Assembly (NCBI GenBank): GCA_003864455.1
Contig: BGZN01000002.1
Span: 80,614-144,613 of the forward strand
DNA length: 64,000 nt
From: Candidatus Termititenax aidoneus
GTDB taxonomy: Bacteria; Margulisbacteria; Termititenacia; Termititenacales; Termititenacaceae
Direction: 5' to 3'
The notes under the pieces were generated by a model. It was not told the DNA's origin. It saw nothing but the letters and a program-made list of their open reading frames with translations, and did no database searches. The translations under genes and the position numbers were made by a program. The stretch's first letter is position 1; every line of letters begins with the position of its first letter. Shown here in pieces: positions 56,365-64,000 of the stretch.

Positions 56365-56532
56365 ATGCATTATGTTCGCAATGCTTCACGCAGAAATGCC
56401 GCTGTGCGCGCGGAAAAATGCAACTTTAAAAACATAAAAACACGAAATACAAAATGCAGAAAATTGAATTTGACTATGAAATTCTACGCGCGGCCGACTA
56501 TTGACAAATTCGTGGCGGAATTGATAGGGTAG
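56365..56532 (+). CDS. Small basic protein next to attR (55 aa), tentative
   Basis: MHYVRNASRRNAAVRAEKCNFKNIKTRNTKCRKLNLTMKFYARPTIDKFVAELIG; weak SD agagaag. Confidence 0.3.
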   Translation: MHYVRNASRRNAAVRAEKCNFKNIKTRNTKCRKLNLTMKFYARPTIDKFVAELIG

Positions 56533-56557
56533 TATAGGTCTGATTTTATCAGTGACT

Positions 56558-56581
56558 ATCGACCACTCTGCCACTCCTCCG
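56558..56581 (-). repeat. att repeat, right (5' fragment of tRNA-Ser)
   Basis: atcgaccactctgccactcctccg; only the first ~23 nt of the tRNA are present. Confidence 0.92.
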
Positions 56582-56592
56582 TGTCAGGATTA

Positions 56593-57156
56593 TTATACTA
56601 AATTTTGTTTGGATTGTTTCTTTTTATCAAGGCTGTTGCGCAGGCTGGTGTTGAGAATATTCTGGCCGCGCGTTTGGATTTCCTGAATGTCTTCTTTGAC
56701 TTGCGCGAGCTTGGCCTGCACAGCGCGCTGGATTTTGTTTTGAAACAAATGTTTCAAAGCATCTTTGCCGACTGTGTCATTGATTTTGGTCAACTTGTCG
56801 CCGAACTGAAATTGTTTGTTGAATTTTTCCAGCAAGCCCTTGGTTTGAGTCAAGGCTTGAGTTTTGAACTGGGCGGTTTGTGCGCCGAGCTTTTCTTTGT
56901 CCGTATATTTTTTTTGGTAGTCCGTAAGAGTTTGTTTTAGCTTAAAAGTTTTTTGTACGAAGCTGACGGCCAAAATTTTGTTTTTGATCTGTCCGAACCA
57001 CGCTTGAAGCTTATTGTAACGCTGCAAAAGCAAATGCGTGATCAGCTCAGATGTGTTGTTACTGGCGGGCGCGGGCTTGAGCTTGACCTCAGGCAGCGGC
57101 GCTTTGACCTGCGGCTTGATTTGCAATTCGACAGCGGTATTTTCTTTATTGGCCAT
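56593..57156 (-). CDS. Uncharacterised helical (phasin-like) protein
   Basis: MANKENTAVELQIKPQVKAPLPEVKLKP... lysine/glutamine-rich helices. Start at 57156 preferred; upstream extension is low-complexity. Confidence 0.55.
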   Translation of the reverse strand: MANKENTAVELQIKPQVKAPLPEVKLKPAPASNNTSELITHLLLQRYNKLQAWFGQIKNKILAVSFVQKTFKLKQTLTDYQKKYTDKEKLGAQTAQFKTQALTQTKGLLEKFNKQFQFGDKLTKINDTVGKDALKHLFQNKIQRAVQAKLAQVKEDIQEIQTRGQNILNTSLRNSLDKKKQSKQNLV

Positions 57157-57319
57157 GCCAAATATATACCCAGAATATTGATTTTTATACCTGCCGCTCC
57201 TGCGGCAGGTACTTCCGCGCGCGGTCGTACCATAATAGTAAGATTTATTGCCGTCCCTACGGCAGGTACTTCCGCACAATAATAGTTTGGATTTTTGGCT
57301 GCTGTGTTATAATTTAAGC

Positions 57320-57523
57320 ATGCCGGAAAATAATAAATTCAGCGAAAATATTCAGCTTTTTAATCAAGAGCAGCTGTCTAAAATATTTAACGAGCTTGAT
57401 CTCGATCCGCAAAAGGTCGCGCAGGTCAAAAAAACCGCGCCGCCCAAAAATCTGCCGCCCGATCCCGGCCAGAGCGCGGCGGATATTTTGAAAGCGAATT
57501 TTATTGCTTCCGAGGAAGAATAA
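57320..57523 (+). CDS. Small acidic protein (67 aa)
   Basis: MPENNKFSENIQLFNQEQLSKIFNELDLDPQKVAQVKK; TATAAT at 57308-57313. Confidence 0.55.
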   Translation: MPENNKFSENIQLFNQEQLSKIFNELDLDPQKVAQVKKTAPPKNLPPDPGQSAADILKANFIASEEE

Positions 57524-58448
57524 TAGAAGCTTCGGCGGCGCCGGCGGCGGTGAATTTTTCCGCGGCGATGTCCACAATGATTTTTTGAGCTTTGACTACC
57601 GCGGCGTTTTCGGCCTGGCTGTATTCGCCGTCGCTCAAATAAATTAAATTTTCTTTTTCGTTGTAAAGAGCCTGCCGGCCGCTCGCCTGCTTGCCGGCCT
57701 GCTCGATGAACACATTGCCGCTCAAAGTCATTTGCGCGAAATTGCCGGAAACATCGGCCTGTAGAGTATCCGCGGAGATCAGCGTTTTGGCGCGGCGCAG
57801 TTCATTGGCGGTCTGCTCCGGCTCGCGCGTCAGCCGCACATTGCTCCGCGCGGTAAAAATGTCGTTTTTAAGATCGACGGTCAGTTCGTCCGCGGTCAGG
57901 GTTGTGTCCGGCCGCGTCAGGACAGTGTCTTTGCCGAAAAATAATTGCTGCGCCGCGTGATCGATCTCCGCTTTGCTGGCGTTGATGCGCGTGCCGCGGT
58001 CGACGACCAGGATTTTTTTCTGCAGTGTCGATCTTTTCGCGGCCGCGCTGTAATTGAGCTGCTCGCCCCAGATGCTCACCGGCTGCTGTCCGCCGCGGCG
58101 CAGCGTGGCGCGGAAGCCTTTGTCCGCGTACAGTCTTTCCTGCGGCGCGTTGGCCTGCACTTTACGGGCGGAAAAATCGTCCAGCAGCAGGCGGCCGTTG
58201 TCGTAAAGCCTGCCATTGTAAATGTTTTCGACTACAGCGTGATCGATATTCAGCGCCGACCAGATGTAGCGCGACTGCAGAGACCAGAGCAGCCGGCCGT
58301 CCTTGTAGCCGCGCACGGTGGTTTCGGCCAGCTCGATTTTTTTCTCCGGACCGGTGTTCTCGGCCTCGAGGCGGCCGGCGCTGGACAGCAGCCAGGCAGC
58401 GCCCAGCAAAATCAATAAACCGGCAATTAGCAGATAATATTTTTTCAT
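57501..58448 (-). CDS. LptC/LptA (OstA)-like LPS export protein
   Basis: N-terminal TM; LptC-like ...IELAETTVRGYKDGRLLWSLQSRYIW, then OstA-like ADTLQADVSGNFAQMTLSGNVFIEQAGKQASGRQALYNEKENLIYLSDG. Confidence 0.8.
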   Translation of the reverse strand: MKKYYLLIAGLLILLGAAWLLSSAGRLEAENTGPEKKIELAETTVRGYKDGRLLWSLQSRYIWSALNIDHAVVENIYNGRLYDNGRLLLDDFSARKVQANAPQERLYADKGFRATLRRGGQQPVSIWGEQLNYSAAAKRSTLQKKILVVDRGTRINASKAEIDHAAQQLFFGKDTVLTRPDTTLTADELTVDLKNDIFTARSNVRLTREPEQTANELRRAKTLISADTLQADVSGNFAQMTLSGNVFIEQAGKQASGRQALYNEKENLIYLSDGEYSQAENAAVVKAQKIIVDIAAEKFTAAGAAEASIILPRKQ

Positions 58449-59674
58449 GTTCTTGATTTGATAAGTATAGAATATTTGCTGACGGGGTCAATGTTTTGGC
58501 CGCGCAGATCGGCGGTAACCAGATAAGAATTATGCGCCGCCGTGATTATTTCACCGCTGCTTTTACGCAACTGGCCGATTTTGATTTTTTGGATAGCGTT
58601 GATTTTGGGGTCGAGTATTTCCAATTCGTCGCCGCTGCCAAATTGGTTGCGGCCGGAAATAGTTATTTGCTGGCTGGCCGCGTCGTAAGCTTCGGCCACG
58701 CCGACAAAATCACAGCCTTTGAGATAAGCGGAATTTTCCGGATATTCCGTGGGTTGTCCGTCCGGGAACAAAAAACCGTCGGTGTAGGGGCGGTGCGAAA
58801 TTTTGGCCAGATTGTTGCGCCATTCCTGCCGAACGCTGTATTTTTCCGGCGCGGCCAAATAAGTGTCTATCGCCTGCCGGTAAACTTTTGTCGTCATCGC
58901 CGCGTAAAAAGCGGATTTCATGCGCCCCTCGATTTTGAAACTATCGACGCCGGCCGCGATCAGCTCCGGTATATGCTCGAGCAGACAGAGATCGCGGGAA
59001 TTCAAAATATACAGGCCGCGGCGGTCTTCCTCCGCGGTGAAAGTTTCAGCTGCGTCCGCCGGCTGAAAAGCATATTCCCAGCGGCAGGGCTGCGCGCATT
59101 CGCCGTGATTGGCCGAGCGGCCGGTGAGATGTCGCGAAAGCAGGCAGCGGCCGGAATACGCGACGCACATCGCGCCGTGCACAAAAATTTCCAGCTCGGC
59201 TTCCGGCGCGCTGGCTTTGAGCGTTTGCAGCTGCGCCAGAGATAGTTCGCGCGCCGCGATGATCCGCGCCGCGCCGTTGTTCAGCCAGAAACGGACTGCC
59301 GCGGCATTTGTCGTGTTGGCCTGCGTGCTGATATGCAATTTGACATTTGTGCCGGACTCGCGCAGCATTTGCAAAACTCCGGCGTCGGCAACGATCGCGG
59401 CGTCGATGCCGAGTTTTTCCGCTTCTTTAAAATAAGCCTGCATTTTTTTTAATTCCTGGTCAAAAGCATAAATATTGAGCGCGAGATAAAATTTGCAGCC
59501 GTGCTCATGCGCAAAACGGATTCCCTCGCCCAGTTCATTGAGCGTGAAAGAGCTGCCGCCAGTGCGCAGCGAGTAATCGCCAGCGCCGGCATAGACAGCG
59601 TCCGCGCCGAAACGCACCGCAGTCTGGAGTTTTTCCAGATCGCCGGCCGGGGATAATAATTCCGGTCTTTTCAT
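58445..59674 (-). CDS. Peptidase U32 family protein
   Basis: ELLSPAGDLEKLQTAVRFGADAVYAG, EIFVHGAMCVAYSGRCLLSRHLTGRSANHGECAQPCRW, DSFKIEGRMKS. Confidence 0.95.
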   Translation of the reverse strand: MKRPELLSPAGDLEKLQTAVRFGADAVYAGAGDYSLRTGGSSFTLNELGEGIRFAHEHGCKFYLALNIYAFDQELKKMQAYFKEAEKLGIDAAIVADAGVLQMLRESGTNVKLHISTQANTTNAAAVRFWLNNGAARIIAARELSLAQLQTLKASAPEAELEIFVHGAMCVAYSGRCLLSRHLTGRSANHGECAQPCRWEYAFQPADAAETFTAEEDRRGLYILNSRDLCLLEHIPELIAAGVDSFKIEGRMKSAFYAAMTTKVYRQAIDTYLAAPEKYSVRQEWRNNLAKISHRPYTDGFLFPDGQPTEYPENSAYLKGCDFVGVAEAYDAASQQITISGRNQFGSGDELEILDPKINAIQKIKIGQLRKSSGEIITAAHNSYLVTADLRGQNIDPVSKYSILIKSRT

Positions 59675-60654
59675 TAGTAGAGCAGCATATTGGGCGAGAT
59701 GCCCAGATACTGGTAAATTTCCGTCTGGCTCTTGGCCGGACGCTGGTAAAGCGCGCCGTAATTTTTGACCACGTTCAACGCCGTCGCGTATTCATTGCCG
59801 GCGTGCCAGATAAAAAATCCGTCCGTACCGGCGTCTTCACAGGCGCGGATTTGCTCGCGTATATAAGCGGACAGGGTCATATTGGCATAGCCGAGATTCA
59901 TGGCAAAGCCCTGTATGTAAGGGATCAGGCGCGCCGTCCGCCCCTTAAGTTTATTTTTGCCGAGCGTCGAGCCTTCGAGCAGCGTGCGGTAAGGATTGCC
60001 CATGCGCAGACGGTCGCCGTAAAAATGCGACGGATAAAGCATCGGACTGGCCGCGTCGATATAGGGCGACATGCGGCGCAAATCCTGGCCAATAATATGG
60101 TGCGGCTGATAAGCCACCGAGCCAAAAACGTCCACGCCGAGCGGAATATTCACCGTAGCGCGCGCGTCCTGCAAAAATTTTTCGATAATATCTTTTTTGC
60201 GCGGATCGGACGAGCCGCGGTCGGAGAAACGAATATAGTCGTACTGGATTTCGTCAAAACCCAGCGTTTCAGCCTCGCGGGACAGCGCGAGTTTTTTTTG
60301 CCAATTTTGCGGATCTTCGGCGGTCTGATAGGTCGCGCCCAAACCCTCCTCAAAAACCACAATGCGCGCGATGAGATACAAGCCCAGCTCTTTAGCATAG
60401 TCCAGATTTTTCAGATAAGTCGGGTTCGCGCCGTTAAAATCACAGACCACAGCGTTCAAACCGCTGTCCAGGACATTTTTCAGCAGCGGCCGGCAGCGTT
60501 CGGGATAATTCATCGTCCAGATGCTGACATACACGCCGCAAATTTTTTCCGGCCGCGGAGAAACGGAATTTTCCGATGGAACGGATTTGCTAAAGACAGC
60601 GCAAGAAATACTGAGTAAACTAAAAATAATAAACAAGATTTTTAGGGACTTCAT
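59674..60654 (-). CDS. Putative glycoside hydrolase (DUF4015-like)
   Basis: GVYVSIW...LLKNVLDSGLNAVVCDFNGANP, FDEIQYDYIRFSDRG, DVFGSVAY, SPMLYPSHF. Confidence 0.85.
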   Translation of the reverse strand: MKSLKILFIIFSLLSISCAVFSKSVPSENSVSPRPEKICGVYVSIWTMNYPERCRPLLKNVLDSGLNAVVCDFNGANPTYLKNLDYAKELGLYLIARIVVFEEGLGATYQTAEDPQNWQKKLALSREAETLGFDEIQYDYIRFSDRGSSDPRKKDIIEKFLQDARATVNIPLGVDVFGSVAYQPHHIIGQDLRRMSPYIDAASPMLYPSHFYGDRLRMGNPYRTLLEGSTLGKNKLKGRTARLIPYIQGFAMNLGYANMTLSAYIREQIRACEDAGTDGFFIWHAGNEYATALNVVKNYGALYQRPAKSQTEIYQYLGISPNMLLY

Positions 60655-60758
60655 GGCTGGATTTTAGCCCGCCGTGTTTAAAGAGGCAATAATATTTTGA
60701 CGGTCAGGTATATATTTTTGAAAGTAGGGTATTGTTTAAATGGAGAGTATAACACCAT

Positions 60759-63116
60759 ATGTCTAGATTTTTCTTGTCCTATATATCTGCGCTGGGCGCG
60801 GGAGATTTTACAACGACCTCGACTGCGCTCTCTAGAACGGGAGACAAGGAAAAGAGCGCCATTCCAAATCTGTGCAAAGTGGCCGGCAATTTTAATGGCG
60901 CGGCGGCGACATTTGGTTTTGTCAGCGATCTCCGTGCTAGCAACAGACTGGAAATTACTGACTCGTCTGGACAGACCAGAACTCTGACGCTGGGGTTGTG
61001 GGCGGAAAACAGCAAGGGGCTGCCGCTTAACGGACGCTTGTTTTACGACACCGCCAGCGGCAGGGACTATGTGCTTTACTATGACGACAATGAGCTTACC
61101 GCGCAGTCGGGCTGGCAAATTGCGCAAGTGACTGCCGGTAAATTGAATCCTCAAACCGGACGGATCCAGATTGTCCCGTATCAGCCGGATTCAGATTCGG
61201 GGGGAGGGGTAGACATATTAAATGGTTTGCCTGAAGGTGCTTTAGATGCTTTGTGGAGGATTAAGATTACTGACAAAAGCCTAGAGGAAACGGAGCTTAC
61301 TTCCGCGCAGCGTGACTTCTTAAATAGCTTGAACGATTTCCTGAAAAAAGTGCAGGCTGGCGCTGGCACCAAATATGAGAAATATGAGGCAGTGCTGAAT
61401 TTTATGAAAGAGCACAAAGATAAACTTGACGCTATTGCCGCCAATAAAAAAGCTATGTTGGAAGTGCTGCAAATATTCGGTGAAAATAGCGAAATTAAAT
61501 TTCCTGTTTTTGCTTTAGGCGGCTTATTGAGCAGGATGTCCTTTCAGGATCGTAACTCGCTGGAATTTGTAACTGCGGTATTGGCTGTCTGGCCTCATAT
61601 GATAAAGAATATTTCTCCTCAAATTCAAAATGATGCTGTGGGCTGGGATAATAAGTTTTATTTAGAAGAATTTGCTTTGCTGAATTTGGTGCATGAAAAT
61701 CTGGCCTATCTAGATTCACTTGCAGTGGATTCACAATGCTTTTTGTTTAAGCTCTTGCCGGCGAAAGAACTTAGCGCCGAGGCTGCTAAAGGAAGTTTGA
61801 ATATTAGCCGCATAATAGATTCGTTAACGGTTTGTCCGCATTTGCTCTCTGATTTAGAGCCAGAAAAAAAAGCTGTCTTGCTGGAATGGATCAAAAGCGA
61901 CAGATGTTCGCTCAGGCTTGCCGGGCCAGAATATCTAGTTCTGCGTAGTTTTCTTCCTGAAGAAACGGCTGAAAGTTTTGCCGGGGTAACTGTATCTAGT
62001 GAAAATAAGACTAAAGAAGAGTTGGACACGCTATTCCAGCGTTGTCAGAATGTGGGCATAAATTGTTATGAGCGGTTCGATTTGGAGACAGTGGAAAAAC
62101 TGCTTTTTTTCCGCGAGCAGCCCTTGGATCCTAATAAACCGGTAGCCTTAATTATACAGACTGTCCGAGCAGGGGACTATAACGGGGCTTTTCGAGATTC
62201 TAGACATATTACCGCTTTGCTGGAGCAGGGTTATCAAGTTTGTTATTACGAAATTGGCGATGAAGCCGAGATACCCCAAACCTTTGCCAATACCTATTAT
62301 TGTAATAATTCTGAGCCAAACGCGGAACAAACCCGCAAAATAGACGTAATTGTCTTTAGCGGTCACGGCACAAACGAGAGCCTGTTATTGGGAAATGTTC
62401 CCAATCCTTCGGCAGGCCAGATTGTGCAATATGAAGTTAGTAGGATAGTCAAATATATTGAGAAAGAAAAGAAACAAAAACCGGATGCCGAGGAGGTGTT
62501 TAGCTCTGTTCGGGATATTTTGGACGCCAGCGGTTTAAAATACTCCTTGGATAATAGTATGACCCCGCCGATGTTTCAGTTGGATTGCGCGGAGCTAATC
62601 AAGCTCCCGGCGGAGGCATTATCAAACTTGTTGCGCAATTTGGAGGAATTTTCGGCGAGTTTCGCCAATAATTTGCGCAGTTGTTATGAGAATTGGCGGG
62701 ACTATGATCGAGCGCACATAGATGTAACGGACGCAGAATTAATCGCTTGCAATCGATATTTCAGCGAGACCGGCGTGTTGATCGCAAATTCTTGCTCTAA
62801 TGGTTATAAAAAAGATATTAACGGCGACGGTTTGATTACTGTCCAGGATGACACTCCGGAAAATAAAAATATGGTTGACGCTTTCCATCAATGGTTTTCC
62901 GGTGGACGGCGTAGATTTTATGGGGCGCCGGACATTCAATACGGCGCGCCGCAAATTTATTTCAAGGCGGGCAATATAACCACTGTTTTTTATAGTCTCT
63001 CAGGTTACGGCAACTATCTTCCAAGCGCCTACTACAAAAGTGGCGAGGAAGTCTATGGTCGGCTTCCGGTGGCAGATAAGCCCTTATCGCCTCGACCCAG
63101 CCCCAAGTGGCAATAG
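60759..63116 (+). CDS. Putative clan-CD (caspase-like) cysteine protease with EF-hand-like loop
   Basis: DVIVFSGHGTNESLL (His) and GVLIANSCSNGYKKDINGDGLITVQD (Cys, then DxNxDGxIxxxD). Confidence 0.65.
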   Translation: MSRFFLSYISALGAGDFTTTSTALSRTGDKEKSAIPNLCKVAGNFNGAAATFGFVSDLRASNRLEITDSSGQTRTLTLGLWAENSKGLPLNGRLFYDTASGRDYVLYYDDNELTAQSGWQIAQVTAGKLNPQTGRIQIVPYQPDSDSGGGVDILNGLPEGALDALWRIKITDKSLEETELTSAQRDFLNSLNDFLKKVQAGAGTKYEKYEAVLNFMKEHKDKLDAIAANKKAMLEVLQIFGENSEIKFPVFALGGLLSRMSFQDRNSLEFVTAVLAVWPHMIKNISPQIQNDAVGWDNKFYLEEFALLNLVHENLAYLDSLAVDSQCFLFKLLPAKELSAEAAKGSLNISRIIDSLTVCPHLLSDLEPEKKAVLLEWIKSDRCSLRLAGPEYLVLRSFLPEETAESFAGVTVSSENKTKEELDTLFQRCQNVGINCYERFDLETVEKLLFFREQPLDPNKPVALIIQTVRAGDYNGAFRDSRHITALLEQGYQVCYYEIGDEAEIPQTFANTYYCNNSEPNAEQTRKIDVIVFSGHGTNESLLLGNVPNPSAGQIVQYEVSRIVKYIEKEKKQKPDAEEVFSSVRDILDASGLKYSLDNSMTPPMFQLDCAELIKLPAEALSNLLRNLEEFSASFANNLRSCYENWRDYDRAHIDVTDAELIACNRYFSETGVLIANSCSNGYKKDINGDGLITVQDDTPENKNMVDAFHQWFSGGRRRFYGAPDIQYGAPQIYFKAGNITTVFYSLSGYGNYLPSAYYKSGEEVYGRLPVADKPLSPRPSPKWQ

Positions 63117-63186
63117 AAGAAACATTCTTGGCGCGGCGATATAGAGGGGTATTCTAAGGAGATTTATTTCAGTATAATATTGTTAA

Positions 63187-64000
63187 TGAATGCGCCTTAC
63201 ATTTTCGTTCTCGCCGGCGGTTCTGGCACGCGCTTAGCGCCGCTGTCTTTGACCAGCGCGGGTAAATTGCCTAAACAATTTCTGCCGCTGGTCGGCGAGA
63301 AAACTATGCTGCAGCAGACTATCGAGCGCATTCCCGGCGGACAAATTGTCATCGTGCCGGAGGAACGCTACACGCCGGACATTCAGCAGCAGTGCAGAGA
63401 TTTGGACGGCGCGCCGGGCGAGGCTGAAATACTGGCCGAGCCTTTTGGCTGCAACACGGCGGCGGCGGTGGGACTTTGCGCTCTGTACGCGCGGCAGAAA
63501 ACCAATGACGAAAAGACTGTGCTTTTTTTCCTGCCGGCGGATCACATCATGGACAAAAATATTTTCGGTCAGTTGTTCCAGCAGGCGGTCGCGCGCGCGG
63601 CCGGCGGCAAAATAATCACGATCGGTATCACACCGGATCGTCCGGAAACCGGTTATGGCTACATTCAGACCGGCGGTCAGGGTGATCAATTGTCCGTGCA
63701 GGCTTTTGTGGAAAAACCGGATCTGGCCACAGCGCAAAAATATCTGGCCGCGGGCAATTATTTTTGGAACGCTGGAATGTTCGTAATGCGCATCGACACG
63801 GCTTTGCAGGCGCTGGAACGTGACGCACCGGAAATTTACCGCGCGCTGCTCGGCATTGATTTTACGCAAAATCTTTCCGCGGAAATCGCGCGCCAGTATC
63901 AGATTATCAAAGACAAAAAGCAGAATATTTCTATCGACTATGCGGTTATGGAAAAAGAAGCGGCCAATATGGAATTGCTGCCCGCGCCGACCGCTCTGGA
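63187..64000 (+). CDS. Mannose-1-phosphate guanylyltransferase (partial, runs off window)
   Basis: FVLAGGSGTRLAPLSLTSAGKLPKQFLPLVG, EPFGCNTAAAVG, FFLPADHIM, PETGYGYIQ, FVEKPD, NYFWNAGMFV. Confidence 0.95.

Larger units (their letters stand above)
23658..56581. mobile_element. Integrated prophage, podovirus-like, in tRNA-Ser(UGA)
   Basis: 24-bp direct repeat atcgaccactctgccactcctccg at both ends, tyrosine recombinases, TerS/TerL, portal, scaffold, capsid, tail tubular and internal virion genes. Confidence 0.92.

Noticed and set aside
56558-56581. Second tRNA-Ser gene
   Set aside because: Only the first ~23 nt are present; it is an att remnant, not a tRNA.

Overview
The window is a bacterial chromosome segment of moderate GC carrying an integrated prophage of about 33 kb. 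(1) The left edge (~1-4,080) is an AT-rich accessory island. It holds a tight three-gene cassette: an OLD/AAA-like ATPase, a D12-class adenine methylase and an N-terminally membrane-anchored protein, and is a candidate defence system. (2) ~4.1-20.4 kb is core and sulfur/metal metabolism: polysaccharide deacetylase, DsrE-like, TusA-like, a large class-V aminotransferase/cysteine desulfurase-like protein, a CsoR-family regulator with a divergent FixH-like/outer-membrane/lipoprotein/FtsX/ABC cluster, YgjP-like metallopeptidase, metY, cysK and an Rrf2/CymR-like regulator. (3) 20.5-23.6 kb is a scar-rich region: DUF4160/DUF2442 pair between direct repeats, truncated PIN gene, serine-recombinase remnant. 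(4) 23,658-56,581 is a prophage in the 5' half of a tRNA-Ser(UGA) gene, bounded by a 24-bp direct repeat. It has a T7-like (podovirus) virion module, a 2377-aa polyvalent-type protein, tandem tyrosine recombinases, a BrnTA pair, Mrr-like and NYN genes, and a ~27-bp element repeated six times upstream of late genes. (5) 56.6-64 kb is chromosomal again: LptC/LptA-like, peptidase U32, putative glycoside hydrolase, a clan-CD (caspase-like) protease candidate and a partial mannose-1-phosphate guanylyltransferase. All family calls come from reading motifs by eye; no database searches were run.
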